Assembly (NCBI GenBank): GCA_027450125.1 | Contig: DAIDKG010000092.1 | Span: 1-5,661, forward strand | Length of the DNA stretch: 5,661 bases | Source of the DNA: Bordetella sp. | GTDB lineage: Bacteria > Pseudomonadota > Gammaproteobacteria > Burkholderiales > Burkholderiaceae_B | Reading direction: 5' to 3' | Shown: piece by piece, positions 1-5,661 of the stretch | How positions within the stretch are numbered: position 1 is the first letter of the stretch | Layout of the letters: every line of letters begins with the position of its first letter | Notes under the pieces: model-generated | Database searches by the model: none | Told to the model about the DNA's origin: nothing | Seen by the model: the letters and a program-made list of their open reading frames with translations, nothing else | Made by a program: the position numbers and the translations under genes

Positions 1-1015
1 TCCAGTAGTGCGCATAATTCAAGGCTGCGAACGCCGCGGCCAGCACCAGCGCGGCTGCGCCCAGCGAGAGCAGCAGTCCCCTGCGCGGCGGCATGCGCCG
101 CAGGGCCAGGCAGGCCAGCAGGGCGCACAACGCGGTACCCAGGGCAGTGAGCCATGCCGGCGCAGTGCGGATCATGAGGTCGTCCCGGGCGGCCTGTAAT
201 TGTTCGCCCAGCATCTCGGCGCCGCTCATGCGTCCCATTGGCGTGGGAAACCGGCGCGCCCAGCTATCGGGCTGCGAACCCACCAGTACGTATTTGCCGC
301 GGATCTGCGCCGCGGGTACCTGGCCGCGCAGCACTTGCAGATAGGATGCGACGCGCATGTGGCCGGCAGGGACGACGTAATCGATGCCGGTGCTGCCGCC
401 CCGACCGGCCTGCCTCAATATGGCGTCCGCCTTGCCTTGCTCGCCGCCCGCGGCAAGCAAGGCAAGCACCACATAGCGGCAAATGCGGCCGTCCGGCAGG
501 CGGGTGCGCCACTGCACGCGGCGGATGATGCCGTCGTTGTCCGGCAGGCTGTTCAGATAGCCCACGCCCGCAGCCACGGCAGCGAGCTTGTCGTTGGCAA
601 GATCGTTGCGGGTAGGGGCGGCAAGGTGATCGAGCACGGCAGGCAGCACGACATGGCCGTTGCGCTGGATGGCCTCGCGCAGCAGCGCGTCGTCCTGCGG
701 ATTGGAGGCGGACTCGTCGGGCAGCAGGCCGACGGCACGCGCACCCTGCAGCTTGTCCAGCAGCCGCACGAGCACGCTGCGCGGCCATGGCCAGGGGCCC
801 AGCTCGGCCAGCGACGCGTTGTCGACGGTGATCAGGAGAATGTCGGGCGAGGCCGGCCGGCTCGACCAGGCCATGGCCTGGTCGTAGAGGCTCTGGTCGA
901 AGCGGCCCAGGCCGTTGAAGGAACCCAGCAGGGCGGCCGCCACGACCAGCAGGCCGATGAGCAGCTGGTCGGCCGACCAATTCAAGCGCCTTCGGCGTCC
1001 TTGTGCCTGGGCCAT
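1..1015 (-). CDS. CHASE2-domain membrane sensor, probable histidine kinase (3' part outside window)
   Basis: The frame is open from ATG at 1015 to the window edge, giving 338 codons with no stop; the C-terminal part is missing. A short basic N-terminus (GRRRR at 6-10) precedes a hydrophobic segment at about 17-34. A long extracytoplasmic region at about 35-285 has the CHASE2 pattern: FDQSLYD near 39, DILLITVDNASLAELGPWPW at 58-77, GARAVG at 91, GYLNSLPDNDGIIRRV at 152-167, KYVLVGS at 241 and FPTPMGRMSGAEM at 256-268. Two further membrane segments follow at about 286-305 and 313-333, as expected of a CHASE2 protein (one N-terminal and usually three C-terminal helices). GGAG lies 5 nt before the ATG and supports this start. 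The gene begins 21 nt after the response regulator stop, so a sensor kinase partner is the natural inference. CHASE2 is also found in adenylate/diguanylate cyclases and Ser/Thr kinases, and the output domain is not visible. The ligand is unknown. Confidence 0.85.
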   Translation of the reverse strand, partial: MAQAQGRRRRLNWSADQLLIGLLVVAAALLGSFNGLGRFDQSLYDQAMAWSSRPASPDILLITVDNASLAELGPWPWPRSVLVRLLDKLQGARAVGLLPDESASNPQDDALLREAIQRNGHVVLPAVLDHLAAPTRNDLANDKLAAVAAGVGYLNSLPDNDGIIRRVQWRTRLPDGRICRYVVLALLAAGGEQGKADAILRQAGRGGSTGIDYVVPAGHMRVASYLQVLRGQVPAAQIRGKYVLVGSQPDSWARRFPTPMGRMSGAEMLGEQLQAARDDLMIRTAPAWLTALGTALCALLACLALRRMPPRRGLLLSLGAAALVLAAAFAALNYAHYW

Positions 1016-1036
1016 GTCAGCTCCGCCGGGCGCGGC

Positions 1037-1774
1037 TCACGGCACGATCGGGAACGGCGAAACGCGTTCGCCGGGTTCCTGTTCGGCAATATGCACCAGA
1101 TCGAGGCGGTAACCCAGCGCGTAGGAAGAGCTCAGGCGCACGCCGTGCTGCGCGCGCAATTGCAGCTTCTGCCGGATATTGGACAGATGCGTATCCAGCG
1201 TGCGCGAGGTGGCCGGGATTTCGCGGTTCCACACGCTTTCGGCAAGCACGTCGCGCGACAGCAGGCGGCCGATGTTGCGAAAGAACAGCACCGCCAGGTC
1301 GAACTCCTTGGGTGCCAACACGATATTGCGGCCGTCCAGGGTGATGAAGCGCTCTGCCGGGTCGATGCGGTAGGCGCCGACCGTGAAGGCGGCTTCGGCC
1401 GACTGCACGGGCTGGGCGCGGCGCAGCAGGGCGCTGATGCGGGCCAGCAGCTCGGCATGGCGCAGCGGTTTGGAGATGAAGTCGTCGGCTCCGGCCTGCA
1501 AGCCCTGCACCACGTCCTCTTCCTGGCTGCGGCTGGTGAGCAGGATGACCGGAATGGCATAGCCGAAGTGGTTGCGCAGATGCCGCAGCACTTCGTCTCC
1601 GTTCATGTCGGGCAGCTGCCAATCGAGCAGCACCAGGTCGTAAGTGGTGATGCGCATGGCGCCCAGCAAGTCGACGCTTTGCTGGAAACTGTCGCAGTGG
1701 TAGCCGGCCGAGGCCAGTACCTGCTGAATCTGACGGGCCTGGTCCAGGTCGTCCTCGAGCGATGCGATCTTCAT
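1037..1774 (-). CDS. OmpR/PhoB-family two-component response regulator
   Basis: This 245-residue cytoplasmic protein has a receiver domain (about 1-118) and a winged-helix DNA-binding domain (about 125-226), the normal length for the OmpR/PhoB family. Receiver landmarks are all present: acidic pocket E7/D8, phosphoacceptor D51 in LVLLDWQLPDMNG, T80 in VILLTSRS and K102 in the SKP turn. In the effector domain, LAPKEFDLAVLFFRNIGRLL (153-172) is the first helical part, TSRTLDTHLSNIRQKL (189-204) the recognition-helix region and YALGYRL (218-224) the C-terminal wing hairpin. It is probably a phosphorylation-controlled transcription factor for the CHASE2 sensor encoded just downstream. The ATG at 1774 is the only plausible start in this frame (no upstream in-frame ATG, GTG or TTG close by), but the preceding bases (GCGCAAACCT) show no Shine-Dalgarno match. 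Targets are unknown. Two dyads upstream (1830-1855 and 1877-1922) could be its own operators; that is inference. Confidence 0.93.
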   Translation of the reverse strand: MKIASLEDDLDQARQIQQVLASAGYHCDSFQQSVDLLGAMRITTYDLVLLDWQLPDMNGDEVLRHLRNHFGYAIPVILLTSRSQEEDVVQGLQAGADDFISKPLRHAELLARISALLRRAQPVQSAEAAFTVGAYRIDPAERFITLDGRNIVLAPKEFDLAVLFFRNIGRLLSRDVLAESVWNREIPATSRTLDTHLSNIRQKLQLRAQHGVRLSSSYALGYRLDLVHIAEQEPGERVSPFPIVP

Positions 1775-1829
1775 AGGTTTGCGCTTGTCGGTTAGACAAC
1801 AAATGATGCAACCATATGAACGGCTCCGC

Positions 1830-1855
1830 CTTTACATCTCTTAAGGTTTGTAAAG
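1830..1855. promoter_or_regulatory. 26-bp dyad CTTTACA-N12-TGTAAAG, candidate operator
   Basis: Perfect 7-bp arms CTTTACA (1830-1836) and TGTAAAG (1849-1855) share their centre (1842.5) with an inner palindrome CTTAAG (1840-1845), so 20 of 26 bases are symmetric. It lies 56-81 nt upstream of the response regulator start, where an autoregulatory operator could sit. No T-run follows on either strand, so it does not look like a terminator. Which protein binds, if any, is not known; the divergently placed response regulator is the obvious candidate by position only. Confidence 0.45.
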
Positions 1856-1876
1856 AGCAAAGTGCGAAGATTTAAA

Positions 1877-1922
1877 CAATATTACTTACTAATACATAGA
1901 TGATGTATTGGTAACAATATTG
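1877..1922. repeat. 46-bp AT-rich imperfect palindrome in the divergent intergenic region
   Basis: Inner arms AATACAT (1891-1897) and ATGTATT (1903-1909) flank a 5-nt spacer. Pairing continues outward through TTAC (1886-1889) with GTAA (1911-1914) across one T/G position, then, after a one-base offset, through CAATATT (1877-1883) with AATATTG (1916-1922). AACAATATT also occurs as a 9-bp direct repeat (1875-1883 and 1913-1921) on each side of the inner palindrome. The surrounding 60 nt (1861-1920) have 25% GC in an otherwise GC-rich window. It lies between two divergent transcription units, so a regulator binding site or a bent, easily melted DNA element is more likely than a terminator. Confidence 0.5.
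1889..1917 (-). promoter_or_regulatory. Weak candidate promoter for the response regulator-sensor operon
   Basis: Reading the minus strand, TTGTTA (1917-1912, 4 of 6 to TTGACA) is followed after 17 nt by TATTAG (1894-1889, 4 of 6 to TATAAT). It would give a leader of roughly 110 nt before the regulator start and would be overlapped by the 46-bp palindrome. AT-rich sequence produces such matches easily, so the exact location is unsure; that a leftward promoter lies somewhere in 1780-1920 is much safer. Confidence 0.25.
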
Positions 1923-1992
1923 CGCGGGCGAGAAAAGGCCGAGATGTCCCTGTTGCCCCCAGATCGCCAAAGGGTTCTCCCGCATGGTTTTT

Positions 1993-2021
1993 TTGACAAG
2001 CGGGTTCGGCTGGGCTAAGCT
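1993..2021 (+). promoter_or_regulatory. Candidate sigma70 promoter of the str operon
   Basis: A perfect -35 hexamer TTGACA (1993-1998), preceded by a T-run, is followed at exactly 17 nt by TAAGCT (2016-2021). The -10 matches only 3 of 6 consensus bases, but these are the most conserved ones (first T, A, final T). Transcription starting near 2028 would leave a leader of about 255 nt before rpsL. No better-spaced pair was seen between 2022 and 2284. Start-site data could still place the true promoter closer to the gene. Confidence 0.5.
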
Positions 2022-2188
2022 ATCTGGCTCACTGCTACATTTGCGTTTAAAAAGGACTGCCAAGGGGATGTCTACCCGGGCGCCCGGCTTGCGCAATGTG
2101 CCGTTCGGTCGGCGCTCGACGAGGTTCGCGGGCGCAATGCGCGCATATCCTTCTTCACTATGCGGGCATGGCCGGAACGAGAGCCGCT

Positions 2189-2270
2189 CTTTTACGTATG
2201 CGACATGGTGCGACGGAAAACGGGCGGGTCTGTGTGAGCTGCCTACACATCCAGTGGTAATACGTAAAAG
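2189..2270 (+). repeat. 11-bp inverted repeat bracketing the end of the rpsL leader
   Basis: CTTTTACGTAT at 2189-2199 is the exact reverse complement of 2260-2270. The arms contain the motif TTTACGTAT, also present in direct orientation upstream of rpsG (2746-2754). This could be an RNA stem with a 60-nt loop, or two inverted binding sites on DNA. The sequence alone does not decide between them. Confidence 0.5.
2191..2202 (+). repeat. Direct repeat TTTACGTATGCG, copy 1 (rpsL leader)
   Basis: This 12-mer recurs exactly at 2746-2757. Copy 1 begins 94 nt upstream of the rpsL start. The two sequences diverge on both sides of the 12 identical bases. Confidence 0.5.
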
Positions 2271-2284
2271 GAATTCCCGAGGCC

Positions 2285-2662
2285 ATGCCTACCATCAGCC
2301 AACTCGTGCGCAAGCCGCGCGAAGTCAGCATCAGCAAGAGCAAGAGCCCTGCGCTCGAAAACTGCCCGCAGCGCCGCGGCGTCTGCACGCGCGTCTACAC
2401 CACCACCCCCAAGAAGCCGAACTCGGCTCTGCGCAAGGTCGCCAAGGTGCGCCTGACCAACGGTTTCGAGGTCATCTCGTACATTGGCGGCGAAGGCCAC
2501 AACCTGCAGGAGCACTCGGTGGTGCTGGTGCGCGGCGGCCGTGTCAAGGACTTGCCGGGCGTGCGCTACCACATCGTGCGCGGTTCGCTGGACCTGCAAG
2601 GCGTGAAAGACCGCAAGCAGGCGCGTTCCAAGTACGGTGCCAAGCGCCCCAAGAAGGCCTGA
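2285..2662 (+). CDS. rpsL: 30S ribosomal protein S12
   Basis: The 125-residue protein is full length and matches bacterial S12 throughout: [12 protein letters not shown] start, [20 protein letters not shown] (27-46), [13 protein letters not shown] (48-60), [20 protein letters not shown] (69-88) and [12 protein letters not shown] (89-100). S12 lies at the decoding centre of the 30S subunit and takes part in codon-anticodon monitoring. K43 and K88, where substitutions classically give streptomycin resistance, are both wild type, and D89 is the residue methylthiolated by RimO in some bacteria. It is the first gene of the str operon. The downstream gap to rpsG is 187 nt, longer than the roughly 100 nt of E. 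coli. In E. coli the operon is repressed at the translational level by S7 binding between rpsL and rpsG; whether that holds here is not shown. Confidence 0.98.
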   Translation: MPTISQLVRKPREVSISKSKSPALENCPQRRGVCTRVYTTTPKKPNSALRKVAKVRLTNGFEVISYIGGEGHNLQEHSVVLVRGGRVKDLPGVRYHIVRGSLDLQGVKDRKQARSKYGAKRPKKA

Positions 2663-2745
2663 TCCATTCAAGCCGATTGCAGTAAGTCATAAAGCCGCAA
2701 GACCCGAACGGCACACTGCCGCGAGGAACGTGCAAACGCACAGCA

Positions 2746-2757
2746 TTTACGTATGCG
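2746..2757 (+). repeat. Direct repeat TTTACGTATGCG, copy 2 (rpsG leader)
   Basis: This is the second copy of the 12-mer at 2191-2202, here beginning 104 nt upstream of the rpsG start, a position comparable to copy 1 before rpsL. It overlaps bases able to form small alternative stems in the intercistronic RNA. Confidence 0.5.
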
Positions 2758-2771
2758 TGCGGACCGTAAGG

Positions 2772-2791
2772 GGCCATTTGAATGAATGGCC
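2772..2791 (+). other. Stem-loop GGCCATT-TGAATG-AATGGCC upstream of rpsG
   Basis: This is a perfect 7-bp stem with a 6-nt loop, ending 58 nt before the rpsG start. The loop-closing T/G pair could add an eighth pair in RNA. The absence of a following U-run argues against termination; mRNA processing, folding or ribosomal protein binding are possible roles. Confidence 0.5.
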
Positions 2792-2849
2792 ACGGCCGTG
2801 GGGTCGAACAAGCCCGCGGTTCAACTGAATAGACACAAGGAAGCAAGAA

Positions 2850-3320
2850 ATGCCCCGTCGTCGCGAAGTCCCCAAGCGCGAGATCCTGCCCGATCCCAAG
2901 TTCGGCAGCGTCGAACTCGCCAAGTTCATGAACGTTGTGATGCTGGACGGCAAGAAGGCCGTCGCCGAGCGCATCGTTTACGGTGCCCTCGAGCAAGTCC
3001 AGACCAAGACTGGCAAAGAGCCGCTGGAAGTCTTTAGTCTGGCCATCAACAACATCAAGCCCATCGTCGAAGTGAAGAGCCGTCGTGTGGGTGGCGCCAA
3101 CTACCAAGTGCCGGTCGAAGTGCGCCCCGTGCGCCGCCTGGCCCTGGCCATGCGCTGGTTGCGCGAAGCCGCCAAGAAGCGCGGCGAGAAGTCCATGGAC
3201 CTGCGTCTGGCCGGCGAGCTGATCGACGCCTCCGAAGGTCGCGGCGCCGCGATGAAAAAGCGCGAAGACACGCACAAGATGGCCGAAGCCAACAAGGCTT
3301 TCAGCCATTTCCGTTGGTAA
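2850..3320 (+). CDS. rpsG: 30S ribosomal protein S7
   Basis: This 156-residue protein is S7, the primary binding protein of the 3' domain of 16S rRNA and organiser of the 30S head near the E site. Family features are the basic [10 protein letters not shown] start, [20 protein letters not shown] (19-38), a central [20 protein letters not shown] (80-99), [15 protein letters not shown] near 113-127 and the KAFSHFRW end typical of the 156-residue proteobacterial form. AAGGA (2837-2841) lies 8 nt before the ATG, a well-placed ribosome binding site. fusA starts only 18 nt after the stop, so the two are probably translated in close succession. In E. coli S7 is also the translational repressor of this operon. 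No truncation or unusual residue was noticed. Confidence 0.98.
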   Translation: MPRRREVPKREILPDPKFGSVELAKFMNVVMLDGKKAVAERIVYGALEQVQTKTGKEPLEVFSLAINNIKPIVEVKSRRVGGANYQVPVEVRPVRRLALAMRWLREAAKKRGEKSMDLRLAGELIDASEGRGAAMKKREDTHKMAEANKAFSHFRW

Positions 3321-3338
3321 TACAAGGAATACCGAATC

Positions 3339-5441
<2,103 letters not shown>

Positions 5442-5454
5442 TCATCTACACATG

Positions 5455-5480
5455 GCCGCGTCCCGTCATCGGGGCGCGGC
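5455..5480 (+). other. GC-rich hairpin in the fusA-tuf gap
   Basis: GCCGCGTCCCG (5455-5465) pairs with CGGGGCGCGGC (5470-5480) around a TCAT loop: 11 pairs in RNA, one of them U-G. A run of six T begins at 5492, 11 nt after the stem, too far for a standard intrinsic terminator. It may act as a partial terminator or attenuator, or protect or process the mRNA between fusA and tuf; complete termination is unlikely unless tuf has its own promoter, which I could not identify in the remaining 41 nt. Confidence 0.5.
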
Positions 5481-5521
5481 AATCCAACAAATTTTTTCCT
5501 TGCAATCAAAGGACAGAGATC

Positions 5522-5661
5522 ATGGCAAAAGGCAAGTTTGAGCGTACCAAGCCGCACGTGAACGTGGGTACGATTGGTCACGTTGACCACGGCAAAACGA
5601 CGTTGACGGCGGCGATCACGACGGTTCTGTCGACCAAGTTTGGTGGAGAAGCCAAGGGATA
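5522..5661 (+). CDS. tuf: Translation elongation factor Tu (5' part only)
   Basis: The first 46 codons are present before the right edge cuts the gene (full length in this family is about 395 residues). The translation [20 protein letters not shown] is that of EF-Tu, with the G1 P-loop GHVDHGKT at 19-26 followed by [12 protein letters not shown]-Tu delivers aminoacyl-tRNA to the ribosome as a GTP complex. AAAGGA (5508-5513) lies 8 nt before the ATG. The position after fusA is the str-operon copy; many betaproteobacteria carry a second, nearly identical tuf near the rplKAJL-rpoBC cluster, which this window cannot show. Codon choice differs from fusA: Thr is mostly ACG rather than ACC, Gly often GGT or GGA, and Phe TTT in both cases. 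Confidence 0.97.
   Translation, partial: MAKGKFERTKPHVNVGTIGHVDHGKTTLTAAITTVLSTKFGGEAKG

Larger units (their letters stand above)
2022..2284 (+). other. Non-coding leader upstream of rpsL, with possible mRNA structure at the ribosome binding site
   Basis: This 263-nt stretch holds no convincing gene; a frame from the ATG at 2068 would overlap rpsL out of phase and looks like no known protein. It contains an 11-bp perfect inverted repeat, CTTTTACGTAT (2189-2199) and ATACGTAAAAG (2260-2270), with a 60-nt loop. The right arm runs into the likely Shine-Dalgarno AAGGA (2268-2272, 12 nt before the ATG), so pairing could mask it in the mRNA. A second purine stretch, GAGG, sits only 2 nt before the ATG, too close to be ideal. 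Smaller palindromes are TTGCGCAA (2089-2096) and GCGCA-A-TGCGC (2132-2142). Confidence 0.4.
2663..2849 (+). other. rpsL-rpsG intercistronic region with hairpins, possible S7 control site
   Basis: The 187 nt hold no gene. A clear stem-loop is GGCCATT (2772-2778), loop TGAATG, AATGGCC (2785-2791), followed with one shared base by the perfect palindrome CACGGCCGTG (2791-2800). Further upstream, ACGCA (2736-2740) can pair with TGCGT (2754-2758), and TTACG (2747-2751) with CGTAA (2765-2769); these two are mutually exclusive. No U-run follows, so none is a terminator. In E. coli this gap carries the S7 repressor-binding structure; similar use here is inference from position. Confidence 0.45.

Noticed and set aside
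264..980. A 238-codon minus-strand frame
   Set aside because: It is an Arg/Ala/Pro-rich, out-of-phase frame within the CHASE2 gene, typical of GC-rich shadow frames.
200..1795. A 531-codon plus-strand open frame over the two-component genes
   Set aside because: It is codon-aligned antisense to both the sensor and the regulator, whose frames are in register with each other (the starts are 759 nt apart). The same rarity of TTA/CTA/TCA explains it; the minus-strand products have clear domains.
1017..1811. A 264-codon minus-strand frame starting MHHLLSNRQ
   Set aside because: It overlaps the response regulator in another phase; its product is low-complexity and lacks any receiver or DNA-binding motif.
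1875..1921. 9-bp direct repeat AACAATATT as a target-site duplication of a mobile element
   Set aside because: Only 29 bp lie between the copies, with no terminal inverted repeats of a known element; the outer arms of a palindrome explain it better.
1924..1994. Possible intrinsic terminator: GCGGG-CG-AGAA pairing with TTCTCCCGC, then a run of seven T
   Set aside because: The loop is about 40 nt, the stem has a bulge, four bases separate it from the T-run, and no gene to the left is transcribed toward it. The T-run is better read as part of the -35 region of the str promoter.
1984..2685. A 233-codon plus-strand frame through the rpsL leader and gene
   Set aside because: It is out of phase with rpsL, has no recognisable domain and would start within the promoter region.

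Overview
The window reads as a piece of a GC-rich betaproteobacterial chromosome. The protein sequences of S12, S7, EF-G (700 residues) and EF-Tu, together with the codon bias, suggest Burkholderiales, most likely the Alcaligenaceae (Bordetella/Achromobacter type). That placement is my recollection of the families, not a database result.

Left part (1-1774, minus strand): a two-component system. A complete OmpR/PhoB-type response regulator (1037-1774) is followed 21 nt later by a gene for a membrane sensor with an extracytoplasmic CHASE2 domain. The sensor runs off the left edge, so its output domain (presumably a histidine kinase) is not visible. The pair looks like one operon transcribed leftward, regulator first.

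Middle (1775-2284): a 510-nt divergent intergenic region with no convincing gene. Its left half is strikingly AT-rich (25% GC at 1861-1920) and carries two dyad-symmetric elements that are good candidates for regulator binding sites. Its right half carries a likely sigma70 promoter (perfect TTGACA at 1993) and a leader of about 250 nt before rpsL, in which an 11-bp inverted repeat reaches the rpsL ribosome binding site.

Right part (2285-5661, plus strand): the str operon, rpsL-rpsG-fusA-tuf, in canonical order, with tuf cut by the right edge after 46 codons. The four genes supply two 30S proteins (S12 in the decoding centre, S7 in the head) and the two main elongation GTPases. Non-coding gaps are 187 nt (rpsL-rpsG, with hairpins), 18 nt (rpsG-fusA) and 80 nt (fusA-tuf, with a GC-rich hairpin). 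A 9-nt motif, TTTACGTAT, occurs three times in the rpsL and rpsG leaders, once inverted.

The coding content is ordinary and I see no new gene system. The points most worth checking are the palindromes between the divergent operons, the shared motif and possible structure in the ribosomal-protein leaders, and the change in codon choice at the start of tuf. Very long antisense open frames over fusA and over the two-component genes are explained by codon bias and are not annotated.
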